Below, in pieces: positions 47,001 to 54,597 of a stretch of 64,000 nucleotides of DNA. The translations under genes and the position numbers were made by a program. Within the stretch, counting starts at the first letter, position 1; every line of letters begins with the position of its first letter. The stretch lies in the NCBI GenBank assembly GCA_963708245.1, contig OY970201.1, forward strand, positions 1,674,001 through 1,738,000. The letters run 5' to 3'. Origin of the DNA: CAVYXK01 sp963708245. Lineage in GTDB: Bacteria > Pseudomonadota > Alphaproteobacteria > Acetobacterales > Acetobacteraceae. The notes under the pieces are model-generated. The model saw nothing but the letters and a program-made list of their open reading frames with translations. It did not search any database and was not told where the DNA came from.

Positions 47001-48409
47001 CCGCGTCGCCCGCGTCTGGTGCTGAACCCTTCGGCCAGCATGTGGACGACATCGGTGAAATCCTCACGTGCCAGATGGCGATACGGCCACGCGCGCCGCA
47101 TCCGGTGGTACAGCGCCGCCTCCGGCCAGTCCCGCGCCGCAACCTCGGCCACGATCTGCTGCGCGAGCACGTCAAGCGGCTGATCGGGAATGGTGAGCCG
47201 ATCCAGCTCGCCGCGACGCACGCTGTCCAGCAGCGCTGCGCATTCTACAAGGTCCTCACGTGAGAGCGGGAACAGCCGTCCCTTCGGCGTTCCGCCGACT
47301 GCATGACCCGACCGCCCGACGCGTTGCAGAAAGCTGGCGATCGAGCGTGGCGAACCGAGCTGGCACACCAAATCCACATCGCCGATATCGATGCCGAGCT
47401 CGAGCGAGGCTGTCGCCACCAGCGCCTTCAGTTGTCCTTGCTTCAGCCGCTGCTCGGCCGCCAGCCGCTGTTCCTTCGCCAGACTGCCGTGATGCGCGGT
47501 TACCACCGTCTCGCCGAGCCGCTCGGACAATTGGCGCGCCACGCGTTCCGCCATGCGTCGCGTGTTGACGAACACGAGCGTGGTGCGATGGGCCTCGATC
47601 AGCCGAACCAACTGCTCATAGACCTGTTGCCAGACCTCGGCCGACATCACCGCCTCCAGCGGCGACTCAGGCAGTTCGAGGGCGAGATCGCGGGGCCGTT
47701 GATGACCTGTGTCGATGATGGCGGCCTCCCCGGCCGGTGACCCGTCCGGTGCTGCACCCACCAGCAGGTGCGCGATCTCCTCGATTGGATTCTGTGTCGC
47801 GGACAACCCGATCCGCAGCAGCTTGTCGCCACACAGCGCGGCCAGGCGTTCGAGCGACAAGGCCAAGTGGGCGCCGCGCTTGTTCGGCGCCATGGCGTGG
47901 ATCTCATCGACGATCACTGTCCGCGTCGTGGCCAACATGGCGCGGCCGGACTCGGAGCCGAGCAGGATGTAGAGCGATTCCGGTGTGGTGACGACGATGT
48001 GCGGCGGCCGGCGACGCATGCGATCCCGCTCACCGGGCGGAGTGTCCCCGGTGCGCACCCAGGTGCGGATCTCGATATCGGGCAATCCGCGCTCGCGCAG
48101 CGCCGCTCGGATACCTTGCAGCGGGACGTCCAGGTTGCGGTGGATGTCGTTGGACAGTGCCTTTAGCGGCGAGACGTAAACCACATGCGTCTGGTCAGTG
48201 AGCCGGCCCTCCAGCCCCTCACGCAGCAACGCATCGATCGCGGCCAGAAAGGCAGCCAGCGTCTTGCCGGATCCTGTCGGCGCGGCAATCAAAGTGTGCC
48301 GGCCGCCAACGATCGCCGGCCACGCCTGAGCCTGGGCCGGCGTCGGCGCCGCAAACCGGTCGGCGAACCATGCCGCGACCGCCGGATGAAACAGGGTTGC
48401 TGGATTCAT
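44060..48409 (-). CDS. lhr: Lhr-family ATP-dependent helicase, full length
   Basis: 1449 residues from ATG 48409 (MNPATLFHPAVAAWFADRF); a GTG six codons upstream is possible. Core helicase with Walker A APTGSGKT at 43-50, VYVSPLKALSNDIHRNL, VIVDEIHAMAPNKRGAHLAL and motif VI SPRSIASFLQRVGRSGHAVG. Then come the winged-helix and Lhr-core C-terminal domain and a large C-terminal extension, as in the long Lhr of enterobacteria and mycobacteria. Lhr is a 3'-5' helicase linked to DNA repair. No associated PdeM-type nuclease gene lies next to it. Confidence 0.95.
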   Translation of the reverse strand: MNPATLFHPAVAAWFADRFAAPTPAQAQAWPAIVGGRHTLIAAPTGSGKTLAAFLAAIDALLREGLEGRLTDQTHVVYVSPLKALSNDIHRNLDVPLQGIRAALRERGLPDIEIRTWVRTGDTPPGERDRMRRRPPHIVVTTPESLYILLGSESGRAMLATTRTVIVDEIHAMAPNKRGAHLALSLERLAALCGDKLLRIGLSATQNPIEEIAHLLVGAAPDGSPAGEAAIIDTGHQRPRDLALELPESPLEAVMSAEVWQQVYEQLVRLIEAHRTTLVFVNTRRMAERVARQLSERLGETVVTAHHGSLAKEQRLAAEQRLKQGQLKALVATASLELGIDIGDVDLVCQLGSPRSIASFLQRVGRSGHAVGGTPKGRLFPLSREDLVECAALLDSVRRGELDRLTIPDQPLDVLAQQIVAEVAARDWPEAALYHRMRRAWPYRHLAREDFTDVVHMLAEGFSTRRGRRGALIHHDAINHVLRGRRGARLTALTSGGTIPDTADYQVVLEPENQTIGSVNEDFAVESLAGDIFQLGNTAYRIMRIERGIVRVEDAHGQPPTIPFWLGEAPGRTDELSASVSRLRTAIAARLRSDPTGAAVERWLTAEIGLTGPAAEQLIEFLRAAHAALGCLPTQGTLVLERFFDEAGGMQLVVHAPFGSRLNRAWGLALRKRFCRKFNFELQAAATEDNIVLSLTTAHSFELAEVARYLNAKTVRSLLIEALLDAPMFTTRWRWVAGVALALPRFRGGKKVAPQLARMEAEDLIAAVFPDQLACAENLVGEREIPDHPLTNQTISDCLHDAMDITGLERLLTRLEGGEIRVVACDLTQPSPLALEVLSARPYAFLDDAPLEERRTQAVMARRWMAPESAAELGRLDADAIARVRTEAWPDPANAEELHDALLWLGCLTAPEAQAIPEWDGWLAALARDKRVTRLDTSHSSLWIAAERLAQFQALWPGAQCAPDIAPPADRAQRVWSPDEALAEILRGRLEGLGPVTQTALAVPLGLEPDEIGAALIALETEGFALRGRFTPGTNQDEWCDRRLLARIHHYTIRRLRAEIEPVAARDFLRFLFAWHHLTDETRPEGPDALTATVALLEGFEAPAGAWETELLPARIAGYETAWLDDQCLAGRIAWARLTPTSSLGNGRERAAAPVRTTPVTLLMRRHLPFWTSLSTLTEHGVQPSPRALAVANCLRTQGASFFDELVEGTGLLRPQVEEALGELVALGLVTSDSFGGLRALLVPEDRRKPLAGATRRRRVLSFDMDDAGRWALARRAIPESDAAQAQTRQAATEYVARALLRRYGVVFWRLLAREADWLPPWRDLLRVYRRMEARGDIRGGRFVAGFSGEQYALPEAIGKLREVRRQQSGDEWVSLSGADPLNLAGILTPGPRLPGLTGNRLLFHNGLPVAFLIGGAVQFLATADAASQWQMRKQLLRSAAPRMLADLA

Positions 48410-48751
48410 GGTGAGGAGATCGCGCACATAAGGGAACGGGCTATCACGAAATCAACCGACGATCGAGACGTGGCAAGATATTGGCGCATCCGGCTTTGCC
48501 AACGATCGAGCGAACGGCATAGTGCCGAGGATTGGCATCGGCGGACGGCGTTTGATGACTTGCCGCGGCTCAATGAGGAACAGGTCAACAGAGATCGACC
48601 CGATCGCATATCAACCTGCGACAGGTTGAGCCGATTGGCGCGCGCGGCGCGCGTGAGTTCACAGCTGATTGTGAACCTGTGTCGGCAAATCATAACACAA
48701 GGAACGAGCCGGTTGCGGCATGCTCCGAGTCCGTTTCATGAACGGCGGGAC
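48410..48751. other. Spacer with two palindromes
   Basis: It lies between lhr and the broken gene at 48752. TCAACCTG-CGA-CAGGTTGA (48611..48629) and GTTCACA-GCTGAT-TGTGAAC (48657..48676) are perfect inverted repeats. The second has the symmetry of a dimeric regulator site about 76 bases upstream of the start codon at 48752. No protein-like frame with its own start. Confidence 0.5.
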
Positions 48752-49093
48752 ATGCACATGGCTCTGCACTTTTCACGGTTCACGCTTATACTGGCTGGTG
48801 CGAGCACGGCACTGCTGTTTGCGGCTCGCCCGGGCACCGTCCACGCCGCGCCTATGGTGGACAGCGTGACCGTGTTCGCCAGCGGGACCGCGGTCGGCGG
48901 CATCCAGCCCGACTCCGTGACGGCCGGCAATGGATCGGTCTGGATCGAGTAAGGCAACGGCGCAGACTCGACTGGCCTGTTCGGCAGCAGCACTATCGCG
49001 TACGCGCTCTATCTGTTGGCTGCCGGTCGTGGCTATTCAGGTGCGCATGAAGGCGATCCTCGTACAGTCTTCAAGCGGCGGCTCGAGAAATGA
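48752..49093 (+). pseudogene. Broken gene for a secreted propeller/lyase-like protein
   Basis: It starts MHMALHFSRFTLILAGASTA, a normal signal peptide, then VDSVTVFASGTAVGGIQPDS and VTAGNGSVWIE, the usual start of virginiamycin-B-lyase/streptogramin-lyase-like propellers. It stops at TAA 48950. The same frame goes on with GNGADSTGLFGSSTIA, the expected next strand, so the stop replaces a tyrosine codon. After about 45 more codons the similarity ends at 49093 and the rest of the protein is missing. Confidence 0.65.
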
Positions 49094-49200
49094 ACGCCAT
49101 GGACCTAGTGCGCGAAAGGCTCGGCCCGTGACACGCTTTGCAGCTAATCACACCGCGCGGCGGCGTCGGGAATCCCCAGCGCACGCATTTTCCGCGTAAC

Positions 49201-50808
49201 CTAGTCGCGGCGAGGACGCCGTAGCGTGAATGTTTCGAACTCCGCCAGATGACCGTCTGGTCCCACAACGTCGTAGTAAACGACCTTCATGATGGTGAAC
49301 CCGCCGCGCTCCGATCCCGGATCAACGGTGAAGCCCGCGAAGCCGTAGGCGTGCGCTGCGTTCCGTACCGCCGACCAAGGCGCATCCTCCTTGACGTAGA
49401 CAGGCGGCCGCTTCCCCGTGGCCGGATCGGGCGACCCGACCGAGACAATCACCCGACACTGCGGCGGGTTGAAAAATAGCTCGTTCGACGGAACAGACGT
49501 TCCGCCGCCGCCGACCACCATGTGCACCGTTCCCTTGGTCGTATCGATCACGTCGGTGGCGACCGACGTGGGCTTTGGCGTCAATGTCTGGTTGGCCTCC
49601 TGACCGCGGATTGGGTGAGAGCGTTCGTAGTGGTGCTCGTGCCCGCACACCACGAGGTCGACGTTGTATTTGTCGAACAGCGGCACCCATTCCTCGCGGA
49701 TTCCCAGGTCTGCACCATTGAATTTGTCGGCCGATGAGATGGCGACCTGATGCATGCACACCACGACCCAGTCGATATCGTGATTATCTCGACTGGCTGC
49801 CAATTCCTTTTCCAGCCAGGCTTTCTGCGCTCCGGACGAATAACCCTTCACATAGGAGTTGCCGCCGTCCTGATACGTGACGTCGTCGTTTGCGATACTG
49901 ATCACCCGCACCGAACCGGCGGTAAAGGCATACCAAAGTCCGCGTGTCACATCTGTTTGGCCCGCCGCGTCCGGCACCGAGAAGTAGGTCTGGTAGGCTT
50001 GATAGCCGATTGGTCCGTTGCCCAACTCGTTCTCGTGGTTGCCGGGCGAGGGCATCCACGGGCGATTGCGCGCACTGCGGGTGTTGTTCGCCCAGAAGTC
50101 CCACCAGGTCCGCACCCGGTCTTTGGCTAGGTTGGCGTAACAGAGATCGCCGTTGAACAAATGGAACAGTGGCCGCAGTTGCTCAACGCCGAGTGTCGTG
50201 TCTCCTGCGGCCGGCGAGCCGAGATTGTCATTGACGAACAATGGGACAGGCAGCGTGATCCCCGGTGGCGGGACATACTTCTTGCCAGTGGTCGGTGTGC
50301 CCTGATCGCCGAAGCTAGTGAATGTGAACGACGCACGGCCACGCGGCGACGTCCGGAACGTACCAAACTCCGGTGCCGCACCGTCGTGAACGGCACCATA
50401 CATGTATACGGAGTCGGCCTGAAGCTGGCCAATCTTCGCATGGTAAGCGTAGACTACCTGTTTCGACTTCGCATCGGTGTAACTGATGGGTTTGGCGTCC
50501 ACCGTTTGCTCGAACTTGCCATCGGGACGGCCGAGCACGACCCGGGGATTGCGAACAGGTTGCAGCGTGTGCCAGGACACGGTGACCTCGGACGATGCAT
50601 CCGCCCCGAACTGCAGATGCAGCCCTGCCACCGCAGGCGTTCCCGATGGATCTGGCGATTGGCCTGGAAGGGCGGCGGCCTGTGCGTCCCCGATTACGTT
50701 GAAGGAAGCCGCTACCAGTGCCGCTGATCCAATGCCTGCTGCGGCGAGGAGCTTCCGACAACTCAGTTCGAGATTGAGGCCTGCTTCTTCTGCGGTCATG
50801 TGGTCCAT
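49201..50808 (-). CDS. Purple acid phosphatase-like metallophosphoesterase
   Basis: 535 residues. The N-terminus has a hydrophobic export signal (CRKLLAAAGIGSAALVAAS) with only one basic pair, not a perfect twin arginine. Next is a fibronectin-like domain (LQFGADASSEVTVSWHT), then the phosphatase core: FTSFGDQG, LFNGDLCYAN, PSPGNHENE, VVVCMHQV and VVCGHEHHYERSHP, which supply the expected metal ligands. It likely releases phosphate from organic phosphoesters in the periplasm. Alone on its transcript, with a 377-base upstream region. Confidence 0.9.
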   Translation of the reverse strand: MDHMTAEEAGLNLELSCRKLLAAAGIGSAALVAASFNVIGDAQAAALPGQSPDPSGTPAVAGLHLQFGADASSEVTVSWHTLQPVRNPRVVLGRPDGKFEQTVDAKPISYTDAKSKQVVYAYHAKIGQLQADSVYMYGAVHDGAAPEFGTFRTSPRGRASFTFTSFGDQGTPTTGKKYVPPPGITLPVPLFVNDNLGSPAAGDTTLGVEQLRPLFHLFNGDLCYANLAKDRVRTWWDFWANNTRSARNRPWMPSPGNHENELGNGPIGYQAYQTYFSVPDAAGQTDVTRGLWYAFTAGSVRVISIANDDVTYQDGGNSYVKGYSSGAQKAWLEKELAASRDNHDIDWVVVCMHQVAISSADKFNGADLGIREEWVPLFDKYNVDLVVCGHEHHYERSHPIRGQEANQTLTPKPTSVATDVIDTTKGTVHMVVGGGGTSVPSNELFFNPPQCRVIVSVGSPDPATGKRPPVYVKEDAPWSAVRNAAHAYGFAGFTVDPGSERGGFTIMKVVYYDVVGPDGHLAEFETFTLRRPRRD

Positions 50809-51141
50809 CCTGCCACGTCGGAGCCGGAGCGGTGCCGCACGGAAGGCGCGGAAGAACTACCACGATTCAATGACAGTTGGGAGGTAGGCGTGCCGGAGCT
50901 TCGCATTCGCCCCTGGCCCAGTGCAGCTGCACTGCACCGCTTTGTTCGACGACGCCCGACGATGCAATGCCAACCGAGATTGCCTCCTACGGACTGCGGC
51001 CGAAGAACCGCAACGGCCGGCTTTCGGGACGAGTACTGAAGACAATCTCTGGCCAGCTTGGGCGCAAACCACCCGGCTGAGTCTGGCGGGATCCGCCGCG
51101 CGGTCCGCGGATCGCTGAACTGAAATGAAATCTCGTAACCT
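50809..51141. other. Upstream region of the phosphatase gene, no gene
   Basis: Contains several overlapping open frames in GC-rich DNA, none with protein-like composition. No PHO-box-like direct repeats were recognised. Confidence 0.4.
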
Positions 51142-51176
51142 CGTCCCCCTCTCCCGCAGCGCGGGAGAGGGGGACG
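51142..51176. repeat. Perfect 16-bp palindrome, REP-like
   Basis: CGTCCCCCTCTCCCGC-AGC-GCGGGAGAGGGGGACG, cited here as two 16-base arms with loop AGC. It sits 10 bases past the hsp20 stop and is the best-preserved member of the CTCTCCCGC family. May act as the hsp20 transcript end. Confidence 0.85.
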
Positions 51177-51185
51177 AAGCAACTG

Positions 51186-51650
51186 TTAGGCGGCCTTGGC
51201 GCTGGCCTGCTCGTCGTTGGCGACGGCCTGCGCCGCATCGTTGTTGATCTCAATGCGGCGCGGCTTCAGCGCCTCCGGCACCACCCGCTTCAGGCCCACA
51301 TGCAGCAGACCATCTTGCAGGTCCGCTCCCTCGACCACGATGTGGTCGGCGAGCACGAAGCGTCTCTCGAAGGCGCGGCCGGCGATGCCGCGATAGAGCA
51401 CCTCGGACTTCGAATTCTCACCGGAGAGGCGGCCCGAGATGGTCAGGACGTTGTCCTTTACCATCAGCTCGATGTCATCACGCCGGAAGCCAGCCACCGC
51501 CATGGTGAGGCGATAAGAGTCCTCACCCGCCTTCTCGATGTTGTAGGGCGGGTAGCTCGGTGCCTCGGCGGAAACGGCAGTATCCATGAGACGCGCCAAG
51601 CGGTCGAAGCCGATCGCGGTACGGAACAATGGGGTGAAGTCGTATGTCAT
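51186..51650 (-). CDS. Small heat shock protein, Hsp20/IbpA family
   Basis: 154 residues from ATG 51650 with a perfect AGGAGG site 7 bases upstream. The alpha-crystallin domain spans about 35-130: YPPYNIEKAGEDSYRLTMAV, DIELMVKDNVLTISGR, RGIAGRAFERRFVLADHIVV and LQDGLLHVGLKR. The C-terminal anchor motif I-x-I is present as RRIEIN. It keeps unfolding proteins soluble for refolding by DnaK. Confidence 0.95.
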   Translation of the reverse strand: MTYDFTPLFRTAIGFDRLARLMDTAVSAEAPSYPPYNIEKAGEDSYRLTMAVAGFRRDDIELMVKDNVLTISGRLSGENSKSEVLYRGIAGRAFERRFVLADHIVVEGADLQDGLLHVGLKRVVPEALKPRRIEINNDAAQAVANDEQASAKAA

Positions 51651-51984
51651 GCAAACCTCCTGCATTAGCAAGGTTCGAGTTGGGCCGCCCTCATGGGCCA
51701 GTCCTGGATCAGTGTTCCGCGTTCCCATCACGAGCAGCGCGGATGGTCACGATTTGGCGCGCGCCAAGCGTCGTTTCAAGGACCGGCCGGTCGACTTCGT
51801 CTAGGAGCCATCCTATTTCTTCATGCCTAGACCGGCGAATTTCTTATTGGAACGCGAAAGGGCAAGAAATGGCGGAATTCTGCGCCTTTCCGCTGGTCTC
51901 TCTGGCGGCTCTATGGTAGTCCCTTGCTACTCCGGGAGCCGAGCGACCCCCATCATGCCGTCCAAGCGTTACGTCCCCTTCCTG
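51651..51984. other. Upstream region of hsp20, no gene recognised
   Basis: Spacer between hsp20 and the IS remnant. No ROSE-type hairpin was convincingly seen near the hsp20 ribosome-binding site. Confidence 0.4.
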
Positions 51985-52230
51985 GCAAGCCCCTGGTCGC
52001 GTGGGGGACGCCCCGGCAGCAACCACCGCGCACCGCGCCTCAGATCGCGACCAAGCGAAATCGCAAAGTGCAGCTTTCGCTCGGCAAACGGCTCTATGTG
52101 CTGCGCTCACGCATCGAGTGCTTCATCGGTCATCTCAAGGAGCACCGGCGCATCACTACCCGATATGACAAAGCCGCAACAGCTTCCTGGGCTTTGTCCC
52201 ACTCGAATGCATTCGCCTCCGGACTCGGGT
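51985..52230 (+). mobile_element. IS5-family transposase remnant
   Basis: In one frame it encodes ATKRNRKVQLSLGKRLYVLR, then SRIECFIGHLKEHRRITTRY and DKAATASWALSHSNAF. This is the C-terminal end of an IS5-type DDE transposase, with the catalytic glutamate region IECFIGHLK. The N-terminal half is absent and flanking frames are shifted (WSRGGRPGSNH in another frame). No terminal inverted repeats were found. Confidence 0.75.
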
Positions 52231-52251
52231 TTGTCCACAGGGGCCTAATAC

Positions 52252-52464
52252 TCACGCTTGATCCTCCGCACGCGGTCTGTTTCCGAGTGAGCAACGAATT
52301 GCCTTTACGTACCACTGTGGGTGCTCACTGATAAACGTGGCGGCCAATTCCTCTCCTTCGATTTGACACGCGGCCAGACCGATTACGGGGGCTTCGCGGG
52401 GCAGCCACACATGACACTGGTTCGTGCCGAGCGCACACAGCAGGACGGAAATATAGATCGGCAT
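52252..52464 (-). CDS. Small hypothetical protein
   Basis: 70 residues starting MPIYISVLLCALGTNQCHVW, ending with SEHPQWYVKAIRCSLG. The overall pattern (short hydrophobic start, Cys, then hPxW...C near the end) resembles small uncharacterised proteins common in alphaproteobacteria. GAGGG lies 5 bases upstream of the ATG, and a sigma-70-like promoter is placed at 52501..52529. The region is noticeably less GC-rich than its neighbours. Confidence 0.6.
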   Translation of the reverse strand: MPIYISVLLCALGTNQCHVWLPREAPVIGLAACQIEGEELAATFISEHPQWYVKAIRCSLGNRPRAEDQA

Positions 52465-52765
52465 GGACCCTCAAGGTAAAGTTGTTTCGCCTGCCATTCG
52501 CTAATGCAGAGTTCATATATTGTTGTCAATAGGAAAATTTTTCGGAGACGTGTCTATACGTCGGTAAAAAAACCACCAATGGTTGCATACCAGGAATGTT
52601 GCCCTGGACCTGCAACCCGGCACGCCCCTCCCTTACGGCCGACGCTGTTCGGCCACCCCGTCGCTTAATTTCCTGCCAGAGCCGATCCGCCGCATCTTCG
52701 GCGTGGCGGTGCTCGGCTCGGTGCACCCGCCGGGGCGCCGTTCGGTCAGATTTCGCGGGCAGGGT
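52465..52765. other. AT-richer spacer with a promoter
   Basis: The stretch 52500..52585 is the most AT-rich of the window (GTTCATATATTG, then GGAAAATTTTT and TAAAAAAACC). No protein-like frame except the tail of the small exported protein gene downstream. Confidence 0.5.
52501..52529 (-). promoter_or_regulatory. Sigma-70-type promoter for the small gene at 52464
   Basis: On the minus strand TTGACA (52529..52524) is followed after 17 bases by CATTAG (52506..52501). The -35 box is perfect and the -10 matches at three of six positions. It would start transcription about 30 bases before the ATG at 52464. Confidence 0.45.
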
Positions 52766-53011
52766 TCAGGGCTTGCGAACGACCGCGGCGCCGTTCGGCC
52801 CAGCGCAGCCCGCACGATAAACCCCGTTGGCGCAGGTGACCGTCGCTGGTGGTCTCGTGACCGGCGGCGGCTTGTGAACGACCGCGGCGCCATTAGGTCC
52901 GACGCACCCGGCGCGATAGACGCCGTTGGCGCAGGTCGCAGCTCTCGTCTCTGACGGCAGCACCACCAGGATGCTGAGCGCGGCTGTTGCGGCGAGTATG
53001 TAGCATCTCAT
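52766..53011 (-). CDS. Small exported protein with two CANGVYRAGC repeats
   Basis: 81 residues. Signal peptide ILAATAALSILVVLPSETRA, then two near-identical repeats: TCANGVYRAGCVGPNGAAVV and TCANGVYRAGCAGPNGAAVV, joined by a Pro-rich linker (HKPPPVTRPPATV). Each repeat has two cysteines in C-x8-C spacing, likely a disulfide in the periplasm. The unit is widespread as a single copy in alphaproteobacteria with no known function. AGGGGG precedes the ATG at 53011. Confidence 0.85.
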   Translation of the reverse strand: MRCYILAATAALSILVVLPSETRAATCANGVYRAGCVGPNGAAVVHKPPPVTRPPATVTCANGVYRAGCAGPNGAAVVRKP

Positions 53012-53143
53012 GGCGGCGATCCCCCTAGCGGACTGTCAGTTGACCCGCGGGAGCAAGGATACCGGAAGCGGACGGTTCACGCCACGACAGCGTGCCAGCC
53101 CAGGAGGCCAGTGCGCCACTGCAATGCCAGCCCGAGAATCGGC

Positions 53144-53371
53144 CTACCTGGTGGATTTTCCCAAGCTTCCAAACTTCTTATTGAACTTCGCGACTTGACC
53201 GCCACTGTCGATGATCCGGTGCTGGCCCGTCCAGGCCGGGTGGGACTTGGGGTCGATATCCAGCCGCAGCGTGTCCCCGGGCTTTCCGTAGCAAGACCGC
53301 GTCTTGAACTGCGTGCCATCGGTCATCACGACCGTGATCTCGTGATACTCGGGGTGGATTCCCGCCTTCAT
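53144..53371 (-). CDS. rpmE: 50S ribosomal protein L31
   Basis: 75 residues: MKAGIHPEYHEITVVMTDGT, SHPAWTGQHRIIDSGGQV and FNKKFG at the end are diagnostic. The zinc-binding cysteines of the C+ form are missing, as is normal for the alphaproteobacterial L31. Stands alone between small exported protein genes. Confidence 0.97.
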   Translation of the reverse strand: MKAGIHPEYHEITVVMTDGTQFKTRSCYGKPGDTLRLDIDPKSHPAWTGQHRIIDSGGQVAKFNKKFGSLGKSTR

Positions 53372-53468
53372 CGGCTCGCTCCTTCTGGCGCCGCCGATCC
53401 CGACCGGCCGCGCGAGCCGCCCGCTATAGCGGGCGGCGGCCTCGGCTGGAAGCCCTGGCGAGCGCCTC

Positions 53469-53972
53469 TTATCGCTGCGACAGCTTTGACTGCACCCGCT
53501 GCGATACCTTTGCCTCCGCCCGTTCGGCGTTGGTGCGGAACGTCTGGTCCGCTAGCTGCTGCTGCTGCGGCGTGAGCTTGGAATAGAGGCTCTCGAACGC
53601 CGGCACGAGGCGCTGCATATCCTCTGCCTGTTGCGTCTGGATGCGGGCGAAAAATTCCATGTTCTGCACCGCGTTCGCGGTCGGCACTTGCTCGGCGCGC
53701 TGGCGGTACAACTGGTCCAGGCTAGCCGCATTCTGCAGCGAGGTCTGAGCGAACTGGTTCCACGCCGGCTCTTCGGCCGCCGTGATGTGGAGCGTGTCAC
53801 TCAGGCGGTTCAGACGCTGCTGTGTGAGCTGCTGGATCGACCAGCTTTGACCCCCCTGGGCGGTGGTTGGAGTGCCGGGACTAGCGGCAGGCGTGGCCGC
53901 CAGAGCCGGACCGCCAAACGCAAACGTCGCGGCCATGAGCACCGGGGCCGCGCGGGAAACCAGTTTGTTCAT
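53469..53972 (-). CDS. Spy/CpxP-like periplasmic protein
   Basis: 167 residues from ATG 53972 with GAGG just upstream. Signal peptide APVLMAATFAFGGPALA, then an all-helical domain with QLTQQRLNRLSDTLHITAAE and LTPQQQQLADQTFRTNAER, where the second is the LTxxQ-type motif of Spy/CpxP/LTXXQ proteins. The family comprises ATP-independent periplasmic chaperones induced by envelope stress. Confidence 0.8.
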   Translation of the reverse strand: MNKLVSRAAPVLMAATFAFGGPALAATPAASPGTPTTAQGGQSWSIQQLTQQRLNRLSDTLHITAAEEPAWNQFAQTSLQNAASLDQLYRQRAEQVPTANAVQNMEFFARIQTQQAEDMQRLVPAFESLYSKLTPQQQQLADQTFRTNAERAEAKVSQRVQSKLSQR

Positions 53973-54131
53973 CGTGCCTCGTCCTTCTACGGGAAAGTGC
54001 CGTCTCAACGCAGCACGGCGCCCCGGTTTCCGTGCCGTCGAGGCGGATGGACGAGACTTCACGCAAGCCGGCCCGGCGAGAGGTACGTCCAACCAGGCCG
54101 CAGAGCGAAACGGGCGATCAGCGCGTCGCGT

Positions 54132-54521
54132 TCAGGCGACCGCTTCTGCCTCGATCTCCACCATGTAACGCGGGTCCGCGAGCCCGGCGACGAACAGCAA
54201 GGTCGAGGCCGGGGCGTGCTCGGCGAAGACCGCTTCGCGTGCGGCGCGATAGGCTGGCAGCAGCGCCCGATCGGTGAGGAAGGCGGAGGTCTTCACCACG
54301 TTCTCGATGCCCATCCCATGCGCCTTCAGGATGGTGCGGAGATTGCGGAAGACGAGGGCGATCTGCGCCTCGCCATTGTTGGGCACCGAGCCATCCTCGT
54401 CTGTGCCGATCTGGCCTGAGATGACCAACCGGCGGCTCTCACCCTGCACAAGTACGCCATGGGAATAGCGGCTCGACGGCTCGCGCACGCCCGGCGGATT
54501 GCTGGTCGTGATGACTGGCAT
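54132..54521 (-). CDS. RidA family enamine/imine deaminase
   Basis: 129 residues of normal size. It has the YjgF fold blocks SRYSHGVLVQGESRRLVISG, QIALVFRNLRTILKAHG and YMVEIEAEAV with the conserved glutamate. The usual catalytic arginine region is present as DPRYMVEIE. RidA hydrolyses reactive 2-aminoacrylate-type enamines. It lies between the Spy-like gene and lpxC on the same strand. Confidence 0.88.
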   Translation of the reverse strand: MPVITTSNPPGVREPSSRYSHGVLVQGESRRLVISGQIGTDEDGSVPNNGEAQIALVFRNLRTILKAHGMGIENVVKTSAFLTDRALLPAYRAAREAVFAEHAPASTLLFVAGLADPRYMVEIEAEAVA

Positions 54522-54597
54522 GGCAACTCCCCTTGGGTCGGAAGCGCGGAGTATAGCACCACATGGCCGGCCGGCGCGCGGGCCGGTGAGCCGCAGC

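Noticed and set aside
51651..51700. ROSE-type RNA thermometer before hsp20
   Set aside because: The ribosome-binding site AGGAGG is clear, but I could not find a stable pairing partner close by.
52526..52726. 66-codon minus-strand frame upstream of the promoter at 52501
   Set aside because: Arg/His-rich, no homology recognised, no ribosome-binding site; lies in the AT-rich spacer.
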